Positions 34,106-46,100 of a DNA stretch of 64,000 nucleotides are shown piece by piece. Numbering within the stretch: position 1 is the first letter of the stretch; each line of letters begins with the position of its first letter. A model generated the notes under the pieces. That model was not told where the DNA came from and did no database searches. It worked only from the letters and a program-made list of their open reading frames with translations. This DNA comes from Diorhabda sublineata (lineage: Eukaryota; Arthropoda; Insecta; Coleoptera; Chrysomelidae): the NCBI RefSeq assembly GCF_026230105.1, contig NC_079479.1, positions 13,155,734 to 13,219,733 on the forward strand, given 5' to 3'. Made by a program: the position numbers and the translations under genes.

Positions 34106-34560
34106 AAAAGTCCTTAAGCCAACCAAAATAAAAGCTGAACTAAATTCTACTCTGGATGAGACTGTTCCTTCGTTATCAACAGTAAAATATTGTGTAGCAT
34201 AGTTTAGACGAGACTGTACGATGTGCGAAGACCAGTAGCGCAGTAGTCGACCAAATGAGGTAAAGACTCCAAAAATGTTGAAGAAAATCCACAGGATGGT
34301 CGTCGACTGGAAGTGCGCCAGCCAGCATTCCAAAAACTGCAATAACTTCACACCAAAAACAATGAAAACAATAGACTAAAGAAGAGGAATCGGTTCCAAA
34401 AGAGAGACAAAGACCGTTCCATGTGCAGGCAAGGTTTTGTGGGATGCGCGTGGGATAATTTTTCTAATTAATGAACAATGGACGTCTTAACCATCTTCAA
34501 CGTCAACTTTAACGATCTGTGTACCGTAAGGGTCGTGCCAAAGCGATGTAGAAAAGAAAG
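34105..34560 (+). mobile_element. Mariner transposase remnant
   Basis: The plus strand gives LSTVKYCVA.FRRDCTMCED, then NEVKTPKMLKKIHRMVVD, and later GKVLWDARGIIFLINEQ. These are the mariner helix-turn-helix region, its linker, and the VFWDAHGIIFIDYLEKG block with the middle catalytic aspartate. In-frame stops and frame changes show decay. It is closely similar to the copy at 7690-8160 in the part they share. Confidence 0.75.
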
Positions 34561-35465
34561 AGCTACAGAGAGAGTATTTTATTTATTTACTAAATTGGAG
34601 TGTAAATCCGATTTATGGAAATGTTGAATACGAACACTAATTGTGTTCCTGTTTACTGATTTCAGTTTTTGCCAGTGACGTAGCATTATTTAAAACAGAA
34701 TAAAATAAGATCAATGTCTGACGTAACTTCCTTCATAACAAAAACAAGTCTTCACACTTTTTTAAGTGATACTCTACCTTCCTATATGATGGTACTTTTA
34801 GGAAAAACCATAAACGTATACGATAATATCTCTTCTGCAAGTAGAATTTTTATGTTAGGTTGTTAGTGTCTAACCCTTTTACCATTTACCTTAGAAAAAC
34901 AGATTAAAGTACATTATATAATACAAAGTATGCGATCTCTTAAACTAAATGAACTAAATGAAGTTTTGTTTGTTCAGGAGGAAATTCAAAGTTATCTTTT
35001 CCCAGATATTCTTATAACATCTTGTGCTCCCTCTTCGACTGGGCTTTCGAAAGACGTGCACTAATTCTAGCGTCATGTTGCTGGGAGCTCACTACGGCTC
35101 GAACTGCTGTGTTTCCAACACCCCCTTCAACTTAGCCCTACGCTCGAACGTTCGTTATGACTTACAGTCACTTCGGAAAAATATATTTTCCGCACATACC
35201 CTGTATGTAATACTATAATCTTCATTATGCATAAGCGAATAGTATGTTTTATTCCCACTTGTTGGCGTATGTATTTTAAAGAATTTGAGTAGATTTGGCA
35301 ACGTTTTTCAATATTTTATATCAAATTTCCACACACTTTTTAGTTTTTTGATGTTTTTTTTATAATTTTTGCACCTATTTTACGTAAACATAAAAAACGA
35401 ACATATTCTACAAATATAGACAATCAGATGATTGTTTTTATCGCACTAGATCTAGGAAAATTGAG
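34561..35465. other. Intergenic DNA, unassigned
   Basis: A block at 35020-35220 is GC-richer and ends with ACCCTGTATGTAAT, part of a motif common across this window. No protein family recognised. Confidence 0.35.
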
Positions 35466-36116
35466 TTTTTTTATTACGACGATAGTCCCAGCAGTACCTG
35501 GCCTGACTTAGAGATGGTGGTAGTTGCTTGCTACCAGTATATTAGAAAATACACAATCTATGCAGCATATGTTTAGTATTTGTTTAGCAGCTATCCATAG
35601 ATAGTAGTAGTATAGATGTTTCCATCGAGTTTTTGGCAATGCTTCACAGAAATAAAACAGTTTCATACCCATTGATGAAACGTGGGTCCACCACTTCACA
35701 CCCAAACTAAAAAAACAATCAAAACATGGGACTGAAAGCAGAGAACCGGATCTTAAGACGGCAATTGACCGTTCCATTTGCAAGTAAGGTTTTTGGAACG
35801 CGCGTGGGATAATTTCCATGATTTTCTTGATAGAGGAAAAACTATCAACGACAAGTAACTTATTGCAACGTTTTAGCGAAGAAATCAACCAAAAACGTGT
35901 TAGTGTAACGTATTTAATTGATGAATTAAAGTTCGAATTGATACCCCATGCACCCTATTCGCCAGATTTAGCCTCCTCGGATTATTTTCTGTTCCCCGAC
36001 GTAAAAAATAGGTTGGTGGTCAAAGATTTTCCAGCAATGGAGAAGTTATGTCGGCAGTTAACGGCTATTTTGAGTAGCTTGACGATTTTCTTTGTTGGGT
36101 CAGTTACTTCTGGAGC
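35465..36116 (+). mobile_element. Mariner transposase remnant, catalytic half
   Basis: The plus strand reads ERAWDNFHDFLDRGKTIND (equivalent to WDAHGIIFIDYLEKGKTIN), then ELIPHAPYSPDLASSDYFLF and PDVKNRLVVKDF, which is the mariner C-terminal block with the third catalytic aspartate (SPDLASSD). The middle is frameshifted. The end, about 36056-36115, is repeated at 37436-37495 on the other side of a foldback element. Confidence 0.75.
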
Positions 36117-37433
36117 TCTATCAAAGTAGCGGCGTCAAATTAGCAAAAATCAATAAAAAAATATGCAAAATTTGGAGTTTTTTTGTTGCTATTCAGTTGC
36201 TGAAACCGCGATTTTGTTGCTTAAGCCGTTCGCGAAAAATCGCAATTAATGCTAAATTCATATAAACTAGCATAAAATTCTGATAAATCAATAAATATCG
36301 AGTGAACCAAAATTTGTTGCTGCAAGTACTAACGAAAATTAGAAAAACAAAGACCGGACGAATTTTTTATACTAGCAGTAATTTTCTTGACACATGCTAG
36401 CTTGAATTCGACTTGTTGAACAACAAATGCTGAAGAAATTTTATTTGCTACATTGAACAATGTTCAAATGAGCCTAAAGAATAAGCAACAAAATGTGGTA
36501 CTTTTGAAATAATTTTTAAACGGCTCTACTGATCGATTTTAAAAACTTATCAGCTTTCAACCTCAAAAAACCACGTCGATCACCGCCAGTCTGGTCGAAA
36601 TTAGTTGATTTGTTCGTGAGTTATCGTTGAAGAAAGAAAACCAAGTTTTTTTTTAACTTTCCGCTAAGAAAATTGAAAATTTCGAATAATGGGGGAGTTA
36701 TTGATTTTAACCCATTTTCGAAAATCGACTTTTCCTCAGATCTCGCCGTTTTGAAGTCCTAGAAAGCTTCCCTGAATATTTCCGCAATTATGTTCGTATG
36801 TCTTTATGTATGTTTGTGTGTTTCTATGTGTATGATGTGACACACTTAACACTTAACTTTTGAACGGCTCGATCCATTCCATCGCGGTTGTAGTCATTCC
36901 AAAAAAGGCTTGACCAAACTTAGATTTTGAGTACAATTTGAACCAATTCGGACCAGTAGATTTTAAGAAATCTCAAAAAAACTATTTTTTTCAAATGTGG
37001 TTTTTTGGACATAACTTAAACGGCTTCATCGATCGATTCCAAAATATAATTAGCTCTTACTGTTGCTGCTCGGTAGGATCAGCCGATTTTCAGTTTCCAT
37101 TTCGTTGCTTATTTTTTAGGCTCATTTGAACTTTGATTAATGTAGCAAATAAATTTTTTTTAGCATTTGTTGTTCAACAAGTCGAGTTTAAGCTAGCATG
37201 TGTCAAGAAAATTAATCCTAGTATAAAAAATTCGTCAGGTATTTTTCGGGTAGTACTTACTTGCAGCAACAAATTAGCAACAACTTTTGGTTCACCAATT
37301 GACTCGATATTTATTGATTTACCAAAATATTATGCTAGTTTATATGAATTTAGGTTTCAGCAACTAAAGTTTCAAATTTTGCATATTTGTTTATTGATTT
37401 TTACTAATTTGACACTGCTATTTTGATAGAGCT
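36112..37433. mobile_element. Non-autonomous foldback transposon with long inverted termini
   Basis: The left end begins GAGCTCTATCAAAGTAG and the right end finishes CTATTTTGATAGAGCTC. The inverted match continues inward as a long imperfect terminal repeat of about 320-390 bp. Matching blocks are AATTAGCAAAAATCAATAAA against TTTATTGATTTTTACTAATT, and CTTGTTGAACAACAAATGCT against AGCATTTGTTGTTCAACAAG. An unpaired centre of about 600 bp has no coding potential. Single-strand foldback of such termini would make a very long stem. Confidence 0.8.
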
Positions 37434-37500
37434 CAGTTAATGGCTATTTTGAGTAGCTTGACGATTTTCTTTGTTGGGCCAGTTACTTCTGGAAGCATCC
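37434..37500 (+). repeat. Second copy of the mariner segment flanking the foldback element
   Basis: GTTAATGGCTATTTTGAGTA through GTTACTTCTGGA repeats 36056-36115 almost exactly. About 60 bp of mariner sequence is therefore present on both sides of the foldback element, far too long for a normal target-site duplication. Confidence 0.8.
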
Positions 37501-40500
37501 TCGTAAATCTAGTGATTTATACAAAAAAAAATATTTCTTACGCCACTGCATATATTCATATATTTTCCTTAGATTGGAGAAAAGTCGTCTTTTTTATATA
37601 CGAGAGAAGCATTCTTAAATGAAAAACTGAAAACTAGTTATGGTCTTGCTTTTACTTCATTTACATCGCCATTTTTCGTAGGCTGTCGCCGTTCTTTGCC
37701 TAATGCGCGACTTTGTATTCTCGAACATGTACACACTTTGTAGTCTGATTAGGGTGAATTATTGTGGGCAGTCCCCCATCACTTAACATCCAATAAAGTC
37801 TACGAAGAAATTACGTTTTTCTTTGTTTTGTTTGTTGAAAATAAGATAACAGACCTTATAGTCTATTTTTACGAATAACAGAGTATTAAAATAATAAACC
37901 ACAGGCATATCATTCATTCATACGAAAAAAATTATTTTTCTTTTGAAACCTTTCCCTCTATTTATGCTCATAATAGTACAATCCGGCTTGGTTCCCAATG
38001 AGATTGGTGGTTATTTAACCACCATAATTGCACGGTTTTCTACAATTTCATATTTTTTGAGAATTACCCTTTATGGGGACAGAAAAAAAATTTATAGGAG
38101 GCAGATTTGTTGGAGTTGGCCCTGATATAGGAGTTGCTCCTCTACAGGGCTGGGGTTGTGGTGGTTGCGTGCGGTGATGTTATCCTGGCTGCTGATAAGA
38201 TATTTATCATTCTAAAATGGTAAATCTATCAGAGGCGTCTGTTCAACGTTTTGGAAAAATCAAAATCACCTATCATTTAAGGCCATGCGAATCCTGCCCA
38301 CCAGTCACGAGAAGACGTTCCATTTCACTATTATTCTGCAGTTTGAGTTAATCTACCCCACGATTTAAGGGTAACAAGTCTGCAACACACCTACAATTTC
38401 TGGCCACGAGTTTACAAAAAGAAATTGTTAAATTTTGTTTTGATGATTATTTACGTGACTTTACATTTTCTTCGTATGTATCACCGTAAAATGTGAAAAC
38501 GTTGAACTTTACGACATCAGAATCTGCAGTAATCTACAAAACGCGAACAAAACAAACCCGGAACTCGTGATAATTACCCCGTTTCGAGAATGAAGGTTAT
38601 TTGCAAACTTTAAGGAAATTATAGAAATCGGAACAGTGCCCGAGAAACGGTAATTAGCTGCCGTTTGCCAAATTGACTGCAGAAACCCTTTTACGGGTAA
38701 ATGGACAGCCATTCTTGTACGGTTCTCTCTGGACGAGAAAGCGCAAAAAGGTATTAAATTACATCTACTTGTCTTAAACACGGAAATTTCGATTATATTA
38801 CAAAATAACGTTTTTAGCACGAAAATTTTGATAGAGAAATAAATAATTATATTAACGAGACTTAAAAAGCTATAAACCGTTCTGCAACTTACGAAATATT
38901 TAAAATCGAATGCAGTGAATCGACTAAACAATTGAATTGATGTAATTCAATAATCGTATCGGTTATTTATAGGGATGAATTAATGGGAATATGTGTAAAT
39001 AAAACAACTTTTAACAATAAATAATTATTATTTCAGTCAAAACATTTATTATTATAAACAAATAAAATTACATGTATTTTCAACTCAAATTAAAAACAAT
39101 ATAATAAATATTCATGAAAATTATCCACCCTGTATATAAATAACTGATAATACACATTAGTTTATCGTTGCTAATTCGTGGAATCCATTTATCGAAGTCT
39201 CAAGTTGAACGACTTTTTGAAATGGATTTATAAATTTGAAAAAATTTTTTTATTGGGGTAACAATTTTTGGGAGAATGGGAGATAGATAAAGAAGGAAAA
39301 GACGTACAACAGATCGAGGAGCGGACCTATAAGTTAGATTATGGTCTGTTAATTGTACGATGACTCGGAAAAAGATATTTTTGTACAAAATGCGATTTTA
39401 TTTTGAAAATCAATTGTAAAAAAAAACAACAAATTAAGTTTCGACTTCTGGGAGGTCGATAAATGGATTAGGCAACATCGAAAACGCAAAATTAACATGC
39501 TTTTCTCTGATTAAAAGTAAGTGAGTTTTCTCGAGATTTGACACCATTTTAGGAGATTTGGGATGTCAAAAATTCTTGTACAATTCACCGGAGTGTTATT
39601 GTGGTGTAAGATCCAACTTGTCTTAGTGCCAGGCTCGGACTAAAATTGAAAAAAAGTCTCCCTTGACTGTACTCAGGGTTTCCAGTTCTGTTGAACTTTT
39701 TTTTTTCATCAAAATTTCTGAGTCTTCTTTCTCTTTTCTTATCTAATTTCTGAGCTTTTCAGAAACTTAATCCTCAAATAGAAAACAATCAAAGAAACGG
39801 TGGAAAATTTGTGTAAATATTATCCCAATGGATTGATGTGTTTAAAATAATTCAAACATTCACGCACATTTGGAAACAATTGGGAGAGCGGTCACCCTAC
39901 TTTATATAATTATTTTTTTTTAAATGAAAGTGGCGTATTCAGATTTTTATACAGTGTGTATAATTTTTATTGAAACGCTCTATATAAATCATTGAGAATA
40001 TATTGCAATTTTTTTTTAATAAACAAAATAAAAATGTTTGCAAATTACGGAAAAAACTGCATATGCGATCCAAATTTAAACAACTACATATACAGGGTGT
40101 TGCACACATATTGTAAGAAAAACAATTTTAATTAATAATCAGACTTAATAGAACACCCTATATTTGTTAGAGATATTTATTTTCAGTAAATGTTTGGATC
40201 GTAAATAATCAAAATGAATTTACTTTATGGGTATATCTCGTTGTTAACTAAATCTAAATTTTCGATTTTATTTTACGAGATAATTTCATCGAATCATTAC
40301 AGGTAAAACAAATTGAGTACATTCATTAAAAGCTGTTTAATATAAATATTTACAAACTGAATAATCAAAATTTACAATAACTAGTGATTTCGTAACAGTA
40401 TGTACACGAGGAGGGGGAGTTTTTATATATTTTTTTACATAATTACTGAAGCGTTCACATCTGTTTCAGTACAATCGAATATACGAAAGTTTTTTAAAAA

Positions 40501-41880
40501 TTTCTCGACACCTGTCGTACGGCGTTGTCTTTTCAAATACCCACGGTATTAAATTATTAATTATATCCTGTGTGTAAAGAATTTTACGCCCTTGGAATTT
40601 TTCATAGTTAAATTTGCTTCTATTTACTTTACCATCTTGTACGATAGTCAAGGAGCCATTCAAACTGGTTTTGGAATGTTTAGACGAGTTAAATGAGTTA
40701 TGAAAAATAAAATTACTCTCCAATTGGTTCCAAGACACGCTAAAATTAAGGGAAAATCAAGACCTTCGGCAGCTAGAACCAAATAATATCCTGAGGTTCC
40801 TGAAAGGAACGGGAGGATAATTACCAAGTTTCTGGTGTGATGCAGAATGCCACCAGTCTCATTCCAAAATCTCGTCGCCTCGACGTCATGTTTATGCCAT
40901 GTCACGTATGACTTCATCTAGGAAACTGTGTGCTCCTGGTGTGCTGCGAGCTTCTGGGTTCGTTTCTGGTTTGCAGCAAAATGATGCAGTAGAATTGAGG
41001 TCTCTGTGAATTGCTTTGCAGGATTTTTTCGAAACTGTAAAACTTGTTTTTCTTCAGGGGAACGTACCATCTCATGTTTTGGTGATTGCCATAACTAAAA
41101 TTCATTTTCGTCTCACCACCGACCGTATTTACCAGATCTTTTGAAACTTGTTTCTTTGTTCATTCGAAACTTTCTAGACTACCCTCGTATAAACTTGGAT
41201 TTGAGGTTTTTCTCTATTACTTTTATAGTTTTTCCAAAATTCAGATTTTTATATTTTTTGACAATTTTTTTCTTCCCTACTCGGGAGGCGATTTCCCGCA
41301 CCCATTTCGAGCACTTGCAAGTAATTTGAAAAATCAGAAATTTGCCATTAATTCGCATTTGTGGAACCATTTTCTAGGACTGTATAAAAAAATTTGTATG
41401 AAAGTGGTAATTCGACATTTCAATAAAACCAAAAAAAAAATAATAAACTACTTATTGATTATTTTCAAAAACATTTACAATATATTAAAACAAAATATCA
41501 ATTTGAAAAAATATAGAAATCTAATTGAATTCTCTATCTATTGAATAAGGCATCGAACAAATATGGTATCCTTAACTACAATCCTCTATATTACCATACA
41601 CTTTCCCATAATACATCGACGTGACCAATAAATATAAATAATAAACAATTTATTATGAAGTATCGGATTTTAAAGCAATAAATTTGATTAAAAGATTTAT
41701 AATGATGATTTTCAATGATTTGTGTGTGTTAAAATCACCCTAAATTTGTCATTGCACTATAAAAGTCAACAATCTCCTAAACAAAAAATCGTCAGGATTA
41801 ATTTCTGGTAATTTGGTGGATTCTGGTTTCGCTTCTTCCAAATTAAAAAAATTTGTAGAAATCTTCATCATTTCAGTTGG
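37501..41880. other. Gene-poor interval
   Basis: No coding exon could be supported. Scattered CACCCTGTATA-type words occur at about 39128 and, inverted, at 40094. A mariner-like terminus (TACCCTCGTATAAA) occurs at 41179. The composition is AT-rich throughout. Confidence 0.35.
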
Positions 41881-41966
41881 AATTCACTATACTACACCAA
41901 CACTCACAATTTCATTGTTTAACGCGCGTTTCGATTACCAAATTATCATCTTCAGTGACTGAATTT
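41880..41966 (-). repeat. Hammerhead-like repeat, single degenerate copy
   Basis: The minus strand at 41955-41921 reads CTGAAGATGATAATTTGG followed by TAATCGAAACGCGCG. This is the same family as the copies at 45.9 and 56.7 kb, here with mutations in the internal hairpin. The flank GTGAGTGTTGGTGTAGT is shared with the 45.9-kb copy. Confidence 0.65.
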
Positions 41967-42354
41967 ACTTTTTTTATTGCAATCAATGAACAATGATATG
42001 CATACAAAGTGTTTCAAAATAAAACTCTCCATTGTTGTAAATTTTTGGTCTTTGGACCTTGAGGCACTATGACTCTTCAGAGATTGTGCCCCAATCGTTA
42101 TATTTTGAGCTCTCCTATACGCTCCTGCTCTTATGCGAAACACCCTGTATATGCGGAGAAAATAGTTATTATGGGATGCTCTAGGTGAAAAATGATTTCA
42201 AATTTCAGAAATAGATAAAAATTGATGTTTTAAAATATTTATTGATCACGTATCAGATAAAAATAAAATACAAGACAAACAAAAAACGTATAAATCACTA
42301 CTAGAAGTAATTAACTGTACAAATAACGAAATCTTTTTGTGACACCTTGTATAT

Positions 42355-42792
42355 ACACACTTGAGCAAAAAAAATCGACTCAGGCGACACTTCTGCAATC
42401 GCATTGGAAAAAAAACTGAACACAAATATTCATTTTATTATTTTTATGAACTGACTCAAATTTAGTTCTGCCACGTACCATTGAGGGCACTGACATCGAA
42501 AATCCTCCATGTTTTTTCCACTGATTAGCGACTGAGTTTGGGTTTCTTCTTAGGGTATGTTCTGTGTGATAAAGCCGTTCAAGCCGGCATCCTATTGCGA
42601 CAAGGTCAGATTCAGCGAAAAATAGCCAGAGCGCTGATGATAAGTCTGAAATTACAATGGAGGCAAAAACCGAGTTGGTTTTTATTGAAACTGGCGGTGG
42701 GTGAGGGATGATAAAAATTTTATAGCATCGAGGATTGTTATTAGGGCCGCGAGCGTGCAACTCGAGTCGATTTTTTTGCTCACGAGTGTAGT
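42355..42792. mobile_element. Tc1-like deletion derivative with inverted termini
   Basis: The termini CACTTGAGCAAAAAAAATCG and CGATTTTTTTGCTCACGAGT are inverted copies about 435 bp apart. Inside, the plus strand at about 42560-42640 encodes AVQAGILLRQGQIQRKIARA, the N-terminal helix-turn-helix region of a Tc1 transposase. The catalytic part is gone, so this is a MITE-like internally deleted copy. It lies just downstream of the stop codon of the Ig gene, possibly within its 3' UTR. Confidence 0.75.
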
Positions 42793-42911
42793 ACGACAAT
42801 GGTATAACTATTACGATTAATTACTTTCGGCAATAATATAAATGTTACAAACACAATGTATAAAAAGGAACATTATTGTCTCTAGAAAAACCTTTTGTTA
42901 ACTGTCGATCG

Positions 42912-43104
42912 TCAAATCGTTGTCGCTATTATAGAGGAAAACAGAACCGCGATTACTGGAGCTATAACATCAAAGAATCCTACCGTTAATATGAAATATC
43001 CTATTGACCGCGCCATAACTCGACCGGAAAAACGTGATGATGAAGAAGAGGACGAATTCGGCTCGTCTATAATCGCCACGTTCTGGTTATCGACGTAGTT
43101 GGCT
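42912..43104 (-). CDS. DIP-like gene, C-terminal exon with GPI-signal-like tail
   Basis: Acceptor CCGTTTTCAG. The exon begins in phase 2 and ends at TGA 42914-42912. It encodes ANYVDNQNVAIIDEPNSSSS, a short basic stretch and then a hydrophobic end (IGYFILTVGFFDVIAPVIAV) with no cytoplasmic tail. A run of small residues before a terminal hydrophobic segment is what a GPI-attachment signal looks like, and DIPs are known or predicted to be GPI-anchored. Confidence 0.82.
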
Positions 43105-46100
43105 CTGAAAACGGAAAAATCTCAATTAAAAATTTATGGTTTCCGAAGAATTTGCCACGAGAATCGTATTTAAGTGGTAGGGACTTTTCGATTCGAATTC
43201 GTACTTAGTTTGGTTGGTGTGTTTCACTTTTGGTATGAATAATTTCGCGTTGATGTTGAAGTTTTTGCAAAATTTATCAGTTTCATGAATAAAAGATAAA
43301 ATGCTCAAATTTCGATTGTCTTGGATATACAAAAAAGTGATCCGTTTAATTTTACGAGGGCTATTCAGAAATTTGATAATTTTTTTTCTTCTATCAACAA
43401 AAATTTCCTTCGCGTTCCTGCTTACTTGACATTACCAAAGGCCACCATATGTTAAAAAAAAACCATCAAACTCTTTGGTTTGACCTTTTTGACTTCATTA
43501 GGTGAACTATGTTTAAGTTTTCAAATCGCGCCCGTGTGAGCATTAACAGTCACAGATGAAGTGATCTGCAGTTTTATCCTCCTCCATGTACCAGCAACTC
43601 TCCGGGTGATCCGTATTGGTCCGTAGAGATATTGTCTTAGATTACCGTGTCAGGTCGAATTACATGCTTATATATATTGAGCAGTTGTTGGGTAATAGAG
43701 GCAGAAAATCCTTCTATGACTGTCTTAGCTTGTCTCGTGTCATTTTTTCTAAGCTCGTCTTGCAAACGGACCGTTGAGAAATGTATAAGCAACAGTTTTT
43801 GCTATATCAAAAAAGGATTCTGGTCCATTGACTGACCAGTTCTTGTAGAAGCCTTAACATCTTTGCTGTCTGAGCTGTTACATCGATTAAGTATCGCGTG
43901 TACAGATTCCTCTGCTCGGAAGAGGAGGATTCGTTTATTTTGGGGTGTCGTTCCCCAAGCTATTAGTCTTGGATTCCTCCAAGTCCATCAAAATGTTTGG
44001 ACATTCACGTGTAGTTTTTTAAAGATACTTAGCCCCTTAGATCCGAAGGTAGAGATCCAGTAGTCTGCTGGAGTTAGAGTTTCTGGCGACAAGTTTTGTT
44101 AGGTATAAGGTTCTTATGAGCGTGCTTCATCTTCCATTGAATCTTATCAATCTTTCTTGACTTATTGACTAGGAAGTCGACGTGATTTTCTTTCTGTCTC
44201 CTTCACGTTAATGCAGTTATTGGATTATAAGCAATTACGGTTTTTTTGCAGAAAACCTGACTTTTCATCTGAAATGTAAGAGGAACCTACAGGCATACAT
44301 TGCGTGGAAACTTCATGGAAACCAAAGAAGACAGCGCCTACACCGATCTGTATTCCATTGAGATAAGTAACTTTTATATTCATTTCTATGTTCAATTTTT
44401 TGAGTCTATACCCGAAGTAATCATTATTCGTACCTGGATGGTGTTTCGACAGTTGAATGTTGAGATGTGGATTTTTCCAGGTTATTCGATATATTATCTT
44501 CTTCTTGATCTTTTTCGGCCGATCCGATTTGTTCGTTATAATCTTCTTCGTCGATGGATAAACTGAAGCCTTTCGTTGGTCCTGGTATTTCTGGAAATAA
44601 ACGATTCCATCAATATTTATATATTTAAAAGTTGTCGATTTACGAGAGAGGTTCAAATATTATTACATACGTCATCATGAATGCATGTTAAATGCCGACG
44701 GCCGTAGCGCGACGTTTTGTCATTCGTTGTTTGGTGTTGGAAGGCATTAAAAACACGGAACATACCTGAGTTGGTCTGCTGTAGCCTAACGTTCAAAGAT
44801 GGCCACGAAAATGTAGAGAATGAATAAATGCGTCAGAGCGTTTGTCTAGTTCATATTTGAACCGCCCTCGTAGATATAATAGTTTCGTGAACTGTCATAT
44901 TTTTAGTATCCTGTCCTGTCAATTTAGTCAAAGCTTTATCAGGATTTTCGCTACTGTTTAATCCCAGTTTTTTTCATTCATTAATTACTTTCTTGTGTTT
45001 AGATTTTTCAATTCAACAGTTTTTTTATGTACATCTCGTAAAAGCCTTCCTCTCACTTACAAATATTGTTATAGGTTTCAAAACTCATTTTTGAAATACA
45101 GTATCTTGGTATTGACCCGTTTTTTCAAATAATTTCATTTATATGTCAAATTTGTGCACAAAAGTTCCCAAATTTAAAAAAAAATGACATTTTTTTATAT
45201 TAAAATTTATCTAAATCATTCTTGTAACTTTTCTAATACCTCCGGTATAATTGAACATCGAGCAACGTGAATAGTTTGATCTGGGGATCTTTAAGGGAAG
45301 CACTTTATTGGCCCGCACTTACCAATTTACCTTCCAGAGTTTAAAAAATCGTGAAACTTGTATAACTTATGTTAGCAGAAATTATAACTTTCCCCGTGTA
45401 AAATTTTCTGCATACAGCAATCGGTATCATTGTTGAGTTCTTAATATAACTTATGAGGATTATCTTCAACATTTAATACATCGTGAAATTTTACGTTTTC
45501 TGATACCTTAATATTATTAACAAGATCAGTTTTCCTAAATTAGTGTCTAGGTAAATTTTGTCCTTTTTGAAATCAGTGTGAAATTTAATTTCTTTCATTT
45601 TGAAAAACAGTAAAATTTCGAATAAATATTTGTGGATCTTCTCAACCCTTTCTTCATCTTGTTTTAAGAATGGTTGTTTTTGAATTTTAAAGAATACGCT
45701 CAAGTATACCGGAGGTGTTTGAAAAGTTTTCCTTTATTTCTAATATTTCCGATATGATATAATTTTCTCTGTTGTCATTTAGTAGATTATCGATATATTT
45801 GGCGCACCTTTTTAATATCCATTATTAGTCTCATGTGATTGCTCCCTCTTTAATTTTAGAGTGCCCTACTGCTCTATAAATTGAGATGTTTTGGACCGTT
45901 GATGGCATTCTTTTTGAAAAAACACCGTTTACACTACCACTACACTAATACTCACGATTACACTGACTGACGCGTGTTTCGATAACCAAGTTATTGTCTT
46001 CAGAGACTGAAGGTCGAAACGCGCGTCAGACAGTGTATTAGTGAGTGTTGGTGTAGTGGTAGTGTAAACAGTGTGTTCAGTACTTCATCTCACTGTTTAT

